Assembly (NCBI GenBank): GCA_020284085.1 | Contig: JACEVL010000422.1 | Span: forward strand, 381,501-445,500 | DNA: 64,000 bases | Direction: 5' to 3' | Source of the DNA: Aporrectodea caliginosa | Lineage: Eukaryota; Annelida; Clitellata; Crassiclitellata; Lumbricidae | Notes under the pieces: generated by a model | Database searches by the model: none | What the model saw: only the letters and a program-made list of their open reading frames with translations | What the model was told of the DNA's origin: nothing | Position numbers and translations under genes: made by a program | Shown here: in pieces, positions 44,441 to 55,879 of the stretch | Position numbering within the stretch: position 1 is the stretch's first letter | Layout of the letters: each line of letters opens with the position of its first letter

Positions 44441-45190
44441 GTTCTGTATAAAGCATATTAAATATCGACGTTTTACTGTTATTTTTAGCAAGTGTAAGAG
44501 AATGACGAGCAACATTCTTTTGAGATCGTCAAAATCTAACTGCAGGAGAAGGCTTTCATCTGAATAATATTACAGTTGATTTGTTTGACCTCATCTTTCC
44601 CTAATGTCAACTATTATAATCTTCACTAAATGTATCCTGAATAATAGCCATAGAGGTGTGCTGTTATGCAATGGATGGATAGCTTCAGTATTTCGTTATG
44701 AAGTTATTTCAGTGATTTATTTCTTATTTTACTCCAAAAGAACTACTACTGATACGTGAAACATGAACTCTTCTTGAAAGCATTTGAAAAACGAATTTAA
44801 AATATGAAGTAATCTGTAATATGTGAAACTGGACACTGCTGTGTTGGAATGGCTACCACAACAACAATCGTTGAAACCTTTTGCAGAGACAATTGCTTTG
44901 AAAAGCATACCAAAACTCATCCATGTCAAAAGTCTTATACAGATCCCGACTACTCTGGAATATTGTGATTGGAGAAGCACATGTGAATCATTTAAAACCA
45001 CAAACATATGTTAATTATTTCAGAATCTGTATACTCAAAGCTCATTAAGCAACCGACACTGGAGAAAACACTGAAACTGTATCAATCAATCAATCAATGA
45101 AACTGTTTACTCAATGAGCTCATCTCGCAACTCATCAAAGAACCGATCCTGGAGAAGAACGTTGAAATTAGCAATTAAGTGAGTATCCTG
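44441..45190 (+). other. 5' region of zinc-finger gene B with decayed finger-like coding
   Basis: Homologous to 62600-63264 upstream of gene C ('tgttatttttagcaagtgta', 'ttaataatattacagt'-type words). Frames show HTKTHPCQKSYTDPD and similar broken pieces, suggesting former fingers or an eroded 5' exon. A TCAATCAATCAATCAA run is at 45084. Confidence 0.5.
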
Positions 45191-48122
45191 ATGGAGAATA
45201 CGAAAACTCATTCGGGAGGAAAACAATACAGGTGCCAGATATGTGAGAAATCATTTAATGAAGGTGGTAATCTGAAAACGCATATGAGAACCCATACTGG
45301 TGAAACACCATACAGGTGCCAACTATGTATGAAATCATTTAACGCATATGAGAACCCATACTGGTGAAAAACCATACAGGTGCCAGTTATGTCAGAAATC
45401 ATTTAATGAAGGTAGTACTCTGAAAAAACACATGAGAACCCATACTGGCGAGAAACCGTACAGGTGCCAGTTATGTCAGAAATCATTTAATCAGGGTTGT
45501 CATCTGAAAAAGCACATGAGAACCCATACTGGTGAAAAACCATACAGGTGCCAGTTATGTCAGAAATCATTTAATGAAGGTAGTACTCTGAAAAAACACA
45601 TGAGAACCCATACTGGCGAGAAACCGTACAGGTGCCAGTTATGTCAGAAATCATTTAATCAGGATTGTCATCTTAAAACGCACATGAGAACCCATACTGG
45701 TGAAAAACCATACAGGTGCCAGCTATGTATGAAATCATTTAATCACGATAGTAATCTGAAAAAGCACATGAGAACCCATACTGGTGAAAAACCATACAGG
45801 TGCCAGTTATGTCAGAAATCATTTAATGAAGGTGGTACTCTGAAAAAGCACATGAGAACCCATACTGGTGAAAAACCATACAGGTGCCAGTTATGTCAGA
45901 AATCATTTAATGAAGGTGGTACTCTGAAAAATCACATGAGAACACATACTGGTGAAAAACCATACAGGTGCCAACTATGTATGAAATCATTTAATCACGA
46001 TAGTAATCTGAAAAAGCACATGAGAACCCATACTGGTGAAAAACCATACAGGTGCCAGTTATGTCAGAAATCATTTAATGAAGGTAGTACTCTGAAAAAA
46101 CACATGAGAACCCATACTGGCGAGTACAGGTGCCAGTTATGTCAGAAATCATTTTAATCAGGATTGTCATCTGAAAAAGCACATGAGAACCCATACTGGT
46201 GAAAAACCATACAGGTGCCAGTTATGTCAGAAATCATTTAATGAAGGTAGTACTCTGAAAAAACACATGAGAACCCATACTGGCGAGAAACTGTACAGGT
46301 GCCAGTTATGTCAGAAATCATTTAATCAGGATTGTCATCTTAAAACGCACATGAGAACCCATACTGGTGAAAAACCATACAGGTGCCAGCTATGTATGAA
46401 ATCATTTAAGCACGATAGTAATCTGAAAAAGCACATGAGAACCCATACTGGTGAAAAACCATACAGGTGCCAGTTATGTCAGAAATCATTTAACGAAGGT
46501 GGTACTCTGAAAAAGCACATGAGAACCCATACTGGTGAAAAACCATACAGGTGCCAGTTATGTCAGAAATCATTTAATGAAGGTGGTACTCTGAAAAATC
46601 ACATGAGAACACATACTGGTGAAAAACCATACAGGTGCCAACTATGTATGAAATCATTTAATCACGATAGTAATCTGAAAAAGCACATGAGAACCCATAC
46701 TGGTGAAAAACCATACAGGTGCCAGTTATGTCAGAAATCATTTAATGAAGGTAGTACTCTGAAAAAACACATGAGAACCCATACTGGCGAGAAACCGTAC
46801 AGGTGCCAGTTATGTCAGAAATCATTTAATCAGGATTGTCATCTGAAAAAGCACATGAGAACCCATACTGGTGAAAAACCATACAGGTGCCAGTTATGTC
46901 AGAAATCATTTAATGAAGGTAGTACTCTGAAAAAACACATGAGAACCCATACTGGCGAGAAACCGTACAGGTGCCAGTTATGTCAGAAATCATTTAATCA
47001 GGATTGTCATCTTAAAACGCACATGAGAACCCATACTGGTGAAAACCATACAGGTGCCAGCTATGTATGAAATCATTTAAGCACGATAGTAATCTGAAAA
47101 AGCACATGAGAACCCATACTGGTGAAAAACCATACAGGTGCCAGTTATGTCAGAAATCATTTAATGAAGGTGGTACTCTGAAAAAGCACATGAGAACCCA
47201 TACTGGTGAAAAACCAAACAGGTGCCAGTTATGTCAGAAATCATTTAATGAAGGTGGTACTCTGAAAAATCACATGAGAACACATACTGGTGAAAAGCCA
47301 TACAGGTGCCAGCTATGTAAGAAATCGTTTAATCAGGGGGGTCATCTGAAAACACACATGAGAAGTCATACTGGTGAAAAACCATACAGGTGCCATTTAT
47401 GTCAGAAAACTTTTAATCAAGGTGGTACTCTGAAAAGGCACATGAGAACGCATACTGGTGAAAAACCATGCAGGTGCCAGCTATGTAAGAAATCATTTAA
47501 TCATGGTGGTCATCTGAAAAGGCACATGAGAACCCATACTGGTGAAAAACCATACAAGTGCCAGTTATGTCGGAAATCATTTATTGGTGGAGAGGCCTTA
47601 ACGGTGCATATGAGAACCCACACAGGAGTCAAACCATACATATGTGAAAGTTGTAGTAAAGGATTCACAGATATTGGACATCTAAAGAAACACAGAAGAA
47701 CTCATGCAACCGAGAAGCAACACTCGCACAACAAACCTTATACCAAGAGCAGTTCTTCAGTGAAGCAGTTTAAACTCCATGAAGGAACACCGCAACAGGA
47801 TCTTAAAACTGGAAGTGAAGTAATTGCTAACCTGTCTCATCATTTCATAAGATTTAGTAGTGCAGGCAATCGTGATAAAGAAAATGAACGTTACTCAACG
47901 AACTTACATCCGCATTCTAGTGGAATTGCAGGTTCTGTTCCGAAAAGAGATGGAGAATGTCTGTATATTAACAAATTGAAATCTTCTATGAATAAAACAG
48001 AGTCAAAATCTTTTGGATGTGGTATATGTGACGTTATGCTTGAAATAGAGAAGGAATTTCTACAGCATTGTTCTAGCCATCAATTTTCTCCACCTGACGA
48101 CTTATTTGCCGAGGTGTGCTGA
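45191..48122 (+). CDS. C2H2 zinc-finger gene B, about 30 fingers in an eight-finger higher-order repeat
   Basis: Starts MENTKTHSGGKQYRCQICEK. Kruppel-type fingers of 28 residues ([20 protein letters not shown] form) with TGEKPY linkers follow. An ordered block of eight finger types (EGST, Q(G/D)CH, EGST, QDCH, HDSN, EGGT, EGGT, HDSN) repeats almost three times at 672 bp. A short tail ends in a non-canonical CGIC-x12-H-x3-H finger and DDLFAEVC. It is probably a nuclear sequence-specific regulator. Breaks: the second finger lacks about 19 bp (near 45345), an extra T at about 46153 shifts the frame, and a missing A at about 47043 restores it. The last two lie in homopolymers and may be assembly errors. 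No effector domain (KRAB, BTB, ZAD) is seen. Confidence 0.85.
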
Positions 48123-49105
48123 ATTATGATTCCACGTAACTGCAGTTGAAAACTTTTGGAATTACAGATTTATAATGACAAGATGCTATGAAAGTGCAGG
48201 ATACCTACATATACGAATAGTTACTTAGTTCTGCTTTCATTTCAGAATAGGAATCTATATTTTGCTTTCTTCACATTATTGTAAGACTGGAATTGCTGCA
48301 TGCCATCAAAGTGAAATTTCATGGTATAGTTTTGCTTTTGCTGCTGATTATGCTCTGAAAACGCACAGGAGATGTTGAGAACCCATACTGGCGAAGAAGC
48401 ATACTTAGTGGTCTTTCGTTCTCGATTCCACTACTCGGCTACTTTATTGTTAAATATTAAATTTAGCTGCACAAATACGTCTACTAGACTAGATATTTAA
48501 CAAAGCGGTTAGCACTACATCGTTTTGTGAGATTATTTTATTGATTATTATCGTTGCTTTCATCATATGTTAAGTACTAGAATTAATTAGCTTATTCTAC
48601 TTAGATTAAAATGTTAGACGTTATGTTTGGTCATTAAGAAAGATAAATGTGTAATCAAGATTGTCATATATCCTGTAAATGTGGTGTTTTGTTGTGTTTA
48701 ATGATTTTATGTTACATTTCATTCTGCTCTTAACCTATAAATAAATATGCTGTATATCGTAAATTGCACATAGGCCTACGGTAGCCTAGGCCTACTTCAA
48801 TTTCTCTGAATGGAATATAGGCCTATAGTGCCAGACCTACAGTCTCATCTGAAAGGTACGAATCGAGCTTCAGAAATAGATCAAGTGGAACTCTCTTTAA
48901 AAAGGTAGATTTTGATGGAATACCACGTTGAACTTGGCCATTCAACTTGCATGATGAATTGGCCCATGGCTCTCCAGTGAATTATTGAAGGCTAACTTCT
49001 AAGACAACCATTTTCAGCTCAAAGATTTCGTTCTTGGTAGTCATCTCTGATCTCTGAATCTGACTCTTTCAGTAAACTTCTTGAGAAAACTGAGTGCTGT
49101 TTCAT
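48123..49105. other. 3' flank of gene B, nothing recognised
   Basis: AT-rich. A possible polyadenylation word AATAAA lies at about 48741 (ataaataaatatgctg). Three TAGGCCTA words occur at 48772-48828. Confidence 0.45.
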
Positions 49106-49109
49106 GGTA

Positions 49110-49440
49110 GGGTTCAGTGCCGGATATGACATTCAGTCCTGTATCACACTTTCCCAAGCAGCTTTATATGTCTGGAAGATTGGAATATGTGGTGAATTAG
49201 ACGGATCGCAGCACAAGGTGAACACTTTTGCTAAAATCATCACATGGTGGCGGCAGACCAAACACAGGAGTTCTAGACCTATCTTGTCTTCCATCAGAAC
49301 GCGCACTCCGTTGAAGAGCTCGGTGTTGACAGATATCAAAGCTCAAGGTTTGAACCTTGTCAGTGAGTTTCCACAACTCCAGAAGAATGGCCATGGATTC
49401 ATTGTATCCTGTCCCACAGGCTAATTTGGGCACACCGTAG
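49110..49440 (-). pseudogene. fragment of a transposon-like protein with a CRHH motif
   Basis: Minus-strand pieces in two frames: YNESMAILLELWKLTDKVQT, then SVNTELFNGVRVLMEDKIGL and LVCRHHVMILAKVFTLCCDP with SPHIPIFQTY. They resemble a conserved CRHH-containing protein common in invertebrate repeats, probably transposon-derived. The family name is not certain to me. The frameshift makes it dead. Confidence 0.45.
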
Positions 49441-50243
49441 AGTTAAAGTGTTAAATATGAGCTCTTACATTTTATTGGCAAATGGTAAATTTGAAAATCA
49501 CTGCTGAAAACATGTCTGCCAGAAACACAAAGTAGACATCATGACCTTGATCAAGAACTTTACACTTTGTTCAAAATACCAGTAAGTAAGTATAACACAA
49601 CAGGAACTATTTGAAGCTCATCTTAATGACAAATGTTGAGTTGGTGACCAAGTTATACGACATCAAGATTTACCGCTAATGCTACTATATGGTAATATTT
49701 CGATGTCATTGAGCACCATCTTCCAGCTGGAATAAGATGCTGAAATTTTATCTCAATAATACTATTGACAGGTCTAACAAACTGAGAGGGTGCCCTGGTT
49801 TCTAGCTTCAAATAACTTTGTTTTTATGAACCACCCTAATGTACGACTTATGTAGCCGTTTTATAAAATGCATTAGCTTATGTATAGCTCCAGCGTCCGT
49901 CCTTCTGGTAATTTGCCACTGGTAGCCTACTTTTGTATATCCCAGCAAGGACTCGGTCGTCAACGACACATTGCTTGCACAGGAGGACCACGTGTAGGTG
50001 GTATGAAGGGCGTTTCAACATCAAAAAGAGACAGAAAGACGGGCGCTGGATGAAATCGACGCTTGAAGCGGGGGTCTCGTAAAAAACACCGGGAGAAAAT
50101 AAACCTGAAACCACATCACTATCTATACAAGCACGTTGTCATCGACAAAATGAATGTTCAAGCTAACGACTACCCTGAGAGTGACCCCTTTTGGTAGGAG
50201 AAGTAGCAGGGCCTCTTCGATCGTCAACCAGAGAAAACCGTGC
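49441..50243. other. intergenic sequence, nothing recognised
   Basis: No coding frame with recognisable motifs. Confidence 0.45.
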
Positions 50244-50350
50244 CCATATACAATATCAACTGTGCGTATAGGAACTTTGAATATTCGGACAATGCAAAGA
50301 GCTGGGAAGCAGGCAAAACCAGTCAGTGAAATTAGAAGAGCAAAAAGCCA
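50244..50350 (+). pseudogene. RTE-type LINE endonuclease N-terminal scrap
   Basis: VRIGTLNIRTMQRAGKQ ... EIRRAKSQIL matches the start of apurinic-like endonucleases of RTE-type LINEs (G-T-x-N-x-R-T-M). Nothing catalytic follows. Confidence 0.6.
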
Positions 50351-50589
50351 GATCCTTGACTGCAGCACTTGGTCAGAAGGAAGAATGACGGAGACTACAC
50401 CAGTGATGGACAGAGGGTCGTATACTCAAAAGGGAATGAGCAACAGACATGAGTCGCACTGCTGCTGCTGGAAATGAGTATTGCAGACTATGTCAACAGC
50501 ATCGAAAGACATAAAGACAGAATTATGTTTGTCAAATTAAGGGCGCAGCCAGGGTTGATGCAGCCAGAGGTAAAGGTCTGGCTTTTGGT

Positions 50590-50835
50590 TGATCTGAGAA
50601 CCCAAAACAATGCTGAGCTATCAATGCAAAACAGGGAATAAACACAGCACCAAAAGCACAGTTAAGTCAATAGGAATATATGCTGTCACATTACCCTTAT
50701 CCAGGGAGCACAAGATTTCATTAGGAGGAATAAGAGCGTATTCTGTTTAATAAAGCTTAAGGTATTCAGACTTAAATGGGGATTCGTAAATTAGAGGATA
50801 AGTTCATAGCTGAGATGATTCAGAAAGTAAAGTTG
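50590..50835. repeat. dispersed repeat, uninterrupted copy
   Basis: 'acccaaaacaatgctgagct', 'gcacaagatttcattaggag', 'ttctgtttaataaagcttaa' and 'ttagaggataagttcatagc' match 58395-59060, where a MITE interrupts the copy. Confidence 0.75.
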
Positions 50836-51539
50836 TTACAACTGCATACCCGTGGCTACCTTTCAGGGTTAGATTAAGCAACTTCTCTTCTTTTTCTAAC
50901 AACATACACAACAGGAGCTATGTTTATGTTATTACCTGTGTCCAAACTGAACTGCCTCAAAATTTAAACTGTTTTGCATATTTCTAAGAGGTACGACAAT
51001 GTACAAATTGCTATATTTCAATTTCGAAAGTTATTTATGTAATCTACTTAATACGGTTTAGAGTTTCATGTTCAGACAGCCTAGAATTTAATCATGTTGT
51101 GTGATACAACAGAGTTTTTCAGCTCATCTATAAATCATTTCAAAATATCATAGATATGTCTTAAGCCGACTAACGCACTTTTATGTGACCATCAAACATT
51201 AGGAAAAATGTGTCTTAGAGCATTTGTTAATTTGGTCGTTTTAATTGCTTAACACTCTGCCAGCAATGTTAACATCTGAAGGTTCAACCATGCACTCATA
51301 CCACAATAATCACTTGTCTTCATTTACTGTGCAGCATTTAGACAGAAGAATTCACAAAGAATTCTTTCAGTCAGAAAACAAGAGAATATGATCATTTTCC
51401 CTTTACATAATTTATAGCCACAAATGGTGGGGGAAAAGTATTAAAGAGATCTAAGATCACATGCATGTATAAAGTCCCAAGCAAAAACCAATGGTAAAAA
51501 AACAGGCATCATTTGGAGTTTGAATGAATTATTCAACAG
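50836..51539. other. intergenic sequence, nothing recognised
   Basis: AT-rich; no coding or repeat seen. Confidence 0.45.
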
Positions 51540-52640
51540 CCTTCATGTCCACTGCTAGACCTCTAATATGTAGCGGAAATACACTGCAGCTCCACTTAAA
51601 ACACTGCAGCTCCAGTGCTCCACTATATTATCAATTAAATATGGATTATGCCTATCACTCTTGTTCTCATAGTTTCATACACTATTACTAGCAGATTACT
51701 TGCATGTTCATTTCACTGACATGTTAAAGCAATGCACTGTCATAATTTCACACAATTTCCATTCTGTATAAACTAATAATTCATTATTATACGAAGATAT
51801 ATAAAGTATACGAAAAAACTGAAAATTAAAATTCTTGTAATTCAAAAACAAGCAGATTGCTATTTGGAATTTTGCTAACATGCAACACTCACATCATTAA
51901 ATATAAAAATTACAGTCATTTATATTAAGCATATACTATTTAGTATTTTAGTTCATTTACTTCGTGTCAACAATCTCTCTGAAGAAATAAACCGAGCGTA
52001 AGTCAAGTCACTTAAATAAATCACAATTATCTGCATCTATCGACCTATAGACGACATCCATAAAACAAGCATCCATTTTCAAACCATACACATCTGCAGA
52101 ACTAGTCAAACAGCTTATTATATTATTGCCTTGAAAGCATGAACTTTAGTATTTTGACATATTTAATTATTTCTCTTATCCGGCTGCGTAAATGGAAGTT
52201 GGACTGATGAAAATAATTATTTTGCATAAATAGAAGTTGCACTGATGAAAAGAATTTGTTGTGTAAATAGAAGTTGGATTGATGAAAAGACTTCTTTGTG
52301 TAATTAGAAACTGGATTGATGACGACTAGTTTTGCAATAAATGGAACATGGATTGATGAAAAGGATTATTTGTGCGAATAAAAGTTGGATTGATGCAAAT
52401 AATTCTTTGCGTTAAAATGAGAGTTGGATTGATCAAAAGAACTTTTGCACTAAAATGGAAGTAGGATTGATGAAAATAGTTTCTTGTGAAACTAGAAGTT
52501 GGATTAATAAAATAATAGTAAGTGTAATGTGTATACTGTATATGGAAGTTGCACTGATTACAGTAATTATAAAAATCATTTAAATAAGTAAATACGCTAT
52601 TACTTTTCACTGGAAGCAACAAGGGCTATACCGTTGGTTA
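51540..52640 (-). repeat. right arm of the roughly 1-kb inverted duplication
   Basis: Inverse of 40545-41400: 'actcttgttctcatagtttc', 'acaatttccattctgtataa' and 'aaatacgctattacttttca'. It contains about ten inverted minisatellite units at 52190-52510 ('agaagttggattgatgaaaa'). Confidence 0.75.
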
Positions 52641-53478
52641 TGTTGTCAAATTATTTTAATGTCTTCAATGCCTCACGTGACTTTGGTAGTTAAGCAGTCT
52701 TCCAATGTCCTTAAAAACTGTCATCAATCCAGCTTCCATTTCATAAAAAATATTTTATTTTCATCAATTCAACTTCCATTTAATACAAAAATTACTCTTC
52801 TCATTCAAACTTCTATTTAAATAACATAATCTTTTTCATCAATCCAACTTCTATCTAAGCAAACAATTAATCTCCTAAAGCGAATTGCTATTTACGAAAA
52901 CAATTATTTTCATCAATCCAGCTTCCAAAGACTTATTCGCATCAATCCAGGATAAACCCGTAGTTTAGGTTGCTAAATTAATTTATATCGTAAAATTAAA
53001 ATGGAAGCTGGATAGAGGAAATTGTTTCGCTAACTGGAAGTGGGATTGATGAAACCATTCCTATATTTAAATAGAGAAAAGATTTTTGCTTAAATAAAAG
53101 TTCCATTGATGAAAAATATTTTTCTGGTTAAATAGGAGTTGGGTCATTTTTTTCATTAAACGGAAACTGGATTGATTAAAAATAATTCTCCATGAAATGG
53201 AAGCGGGATTGGTGATAGTTATGATGGACATCGGTAGAGTGCTTACTTACCTGCGTCAAGTGCGGCATTGAAGACATTCAAATAATTTAACAACCTAAAC
53301 TACGGGATTACCCAATCCAGCTTCTACTTACGGAAACAATTATTTCCATCAATCCAGCTTTTATTTAAGCAAAGAATTAGTTTAATCAATCCAACATCCA
53401 TTTATGCCAGAAATTATTTTCATAAATCCAGGTTCCATATTAAAGCAACAACATAAAATAATTTGGCAACGTAAATTA
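52640..53478. mobile_element. minisatellite TIR element interrupted by a younger copy
   Basis: Left end 'ttatgttgtcaaattatttt' and the subterminal word 'ttaatgtcttcaatgcc', shared with the copies at 53701 and 57423. The right end is 'aataatttggcaacgtaaat'. Its minisatellite is cut by the insertion at 52951-53312. Its TIRs are diverged. Confidence 0.7.
52951..53312. mobile_element. nested minisatellite TIR element, 362 bp
   Basis: TSD CAATCCAG at 52943-52950 and 53313-53320. TIRs GATAAACCCGTAGTTTAGGT and inverse CCTAAACTACGGGATTACC. Removing it and one TSD restores a continuous minisatellite unit of the host copy. Confidence 0.9.
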
Positions 53479-53700
53479 CGGCTCAACCACATATGTGGCT
53501 CAACCATAAATAACATTGAAATAATTAAATACGCTATTACTTTTCACTAGAAGAAACAAGAACAAAATACGCTAAAATGGAGGTCTACCTGTAGAACTAA
53601 CGGTGAAGCGTACGATTGCTTAATTGCTCTACATAATAGTCATGACTAATTTACGCATGTTGGCCAACCAGTTTTAAAGAACAAGTTACAAAGAACGATG

Positions 53701-54189
53701 GGTTATCCCGTAGTTTAGGTTGGTAAATTATTTGAATGTCTTCAATACCGTACTTGACGTTGGTAAGTAAGCAGTCTACCTATGTCCATGATAACTATCA
53801 TCAATCCCGCTTTCATTTCATCGTGAATTTTTTTGGATCAATTCAGCTTTCATTTCGTGAAAAAATTATCCAACTTCTATTTAACCCAAAAAATATTTTT
53901 CATCAATGGAACTTTTATTTAAACAAAGAACTATTCTCATGAGTCCAGCTTCTACTTAAGGAAACAATTATTTTCATTATTTCAGCTTCTATTGCATCAA
54001 AAACTTATGTTTCATCAATCCAGCTACTATTTACAGTAAAAATTATTTCGATCAATCCAACTTCTATTTACAGACAAATGGTTTCATCAATCCCACCTCC
54101 TGTTAGTGAAACAATTTTTTTCCTTAATCCAGCTTCCATTTTAATTTGACGATATAAAATAATTTACCAACCTAAACTACGGGTTTACC
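53701..54189. mobile_element. minisatellite TIR element, 489 bp, best-preserved copy
   Basis: TSD GAACGATG at 53693-53700 and 54190-54197, exact. TIRs GGTTATCCCGTAGTTTAGGT and inverse CCTAAACTACGGGTTTACC. About nine minisatellite units between. The flanks join to a block-A-type repeat that is continuous elsewhere. Confidence 0.92.
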
Positions 54190-54197
54190 GAACGATG

Positions 54198-54500
54198 CAT
54201 GACAAGGAACTGCGTCTAACCACATATTGTGGTCTGATGTTCGTCCAAATGACTTTCCAGCCATCGTCAACGGGGTAAATAAGCACTAAGATCAAACCAC
54301 GATTATATTAGCAACTCTCTCTCATTGACTTAGCTGCCGTTAATTAAATGTCTTTGTCCAATAAATTATATGCACAGAGTTACAGAATCTAACCAGGTTT
54401 TGCATTAAATTTGAATTTCTCCATAATTCGGTTAAACTGTCATCAGCACAAAATGGCGACGATTAAAGTGCTTCGCTACAATAATATTGTTTCGCTACAT
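54198..54500 (-). repeat. block-A repeat, inverted copy
   Basis: 'gatcaaaccacgattatatt' and 'gaatttctccataattcggt' are the inverse of words at 37740-37900 and 57130-57290. Confidence 0.8.
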
Positions 54501-54570
54501 AGAGAACAAAGCTGAAGTTTTATAAAATATATGCTGAAGAACAAGAAATTTAGGCTTCTATACAAATTAA

Positions 54571-55528
54571 CCCTCGAACTACCAAGGGGGGGGGCCTACC
54601 CCTAGGTTTTTTCATCATCTCAAACTTTTTCCGTATGGAATAAAAATTTGACCTTTTAGGTAGCTGTAGGGGGTTCATTTACACACGTTTTGAGGTAAAA
54701 TGTGAGATGATATCTCACACCGTTCAAAAGTTATACCCAATATACCTGAGGCACCAGGGGGTGGATACCCAACCCCCTAGATTTTCGACTATATCTTATC
54801 CGTCATTTAATATTAAGAGACACAAATTATACCATTCTATAGAGGGAATGTGGGGCTACATTTCTGTGGTAACTGAGTTGACCTGAGACAACCGGAAGTG
54901 CTCAAAATAAATTAAAATGTATGAAAATAGGTTACACTTTCACACATTTTTCATGTTTTTCGATTATAACGTATTCATAATTTATTTTTGAAGAGAAATA
55001 AACTATGCCGTTGCATAGAGGACATCTAGTGCTATTTTTTCATACCGATTAATTTATTTTTTGATGACCGGAAGTGTTACAAAATAATAAATAATACGCG
55101 TAATTTGTGTGAAAATGGCTGCATACAGCATCACAACGTAAAAGATATATATGTAATATTATGTATGGATATATATATATATGGATATATATGTATGGAT
55201 GTATATTTATACGTATATAAACATGTATGTGTGCATCTTGGACACATAGATCAGTTTCAAAACACACATAATCTTATATTTGTTTATCCAAAAGTACAAA
55301 ATGTACGCAATAATATAAAATATCGCTAATTATCGGTTCCTTTGTTAAAAATGATGTAATTTCGAGGTGCATTCACATAATGTACAACTAAATATACTAT
55401 TTTGTACAGAATTGAATGCTGAATCCATTGGTGTATTACAAGATATGATATGTGAAACCAAACCCAAAATCCAACCACCTCCCCCTCTTGGTAGCCCATG
55501 TCACAAAAAAAGCTTGGTAGCCCTAGGG
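54571..55528. mobile_element. TTAA-flanked MITE (piggyBac-like), copy 2
   Basis: TTAA at 54567-54570 and 55529-55532. TIRs CCCTCGAACTACCAAGG and (inverted) CCCTAGGGCTACCAAGC. It shares 'ataatacgcgtaatttgtgt' and 'aaaatggctgcatacagcat'-type text with 29249-30233. Non-coding. Confidence 0.85.
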
Positions 55529-55764
55529 TTAATTATCGTTATGGTGAAAATTTCACAACTGTCAGAATGCATGTCTCCGCTTTTTAGGAGGTTTATAGAG
55601 AGGTTGTGGATACCGTCTCGCCCGACGTGAACCAATACCTGGGACTAGAATCACGCCCGCTACGCAATTGGACAATGCATGTCACATGATTTTGTGTACG
55701 TGAAACGAACCGACCGATAAACTTTCCCGATTGCGGTGGTAGGCTGTTCAACGTATTTAACAAT

Positions 55765-55870
55765 GACGACACTAACCCTAACCCCGACTCCAACCGACCT
55801 TCACGACGCCTAACCTGACCCTAAACGACCCTCACGAATCCTAATCTGACCCTAATCGACCCTCGATCCT
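55765..55870. repeat. CCCTAA-like degenerate repeat
   Basis: 'gacactaaccctaaccccga', 'aacctgaccctaaacgaccc' and 'aatctgaccctaatcgaccc'. Same type at 24990-25075, 31121-31215 and 38138-38283. Confidence 0.8.
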
Positions 55871-55879
55871 AATCTATAT

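Noticed and set aside
53736..53942. ORFs with repeated INPTS/NQSRFHF-like peptides in the minisatellite elements
   Set aside because: A 36-bp unit is a multiple of three, so frames stay open by chance; frames differ between copies and no start or conservation is evident.
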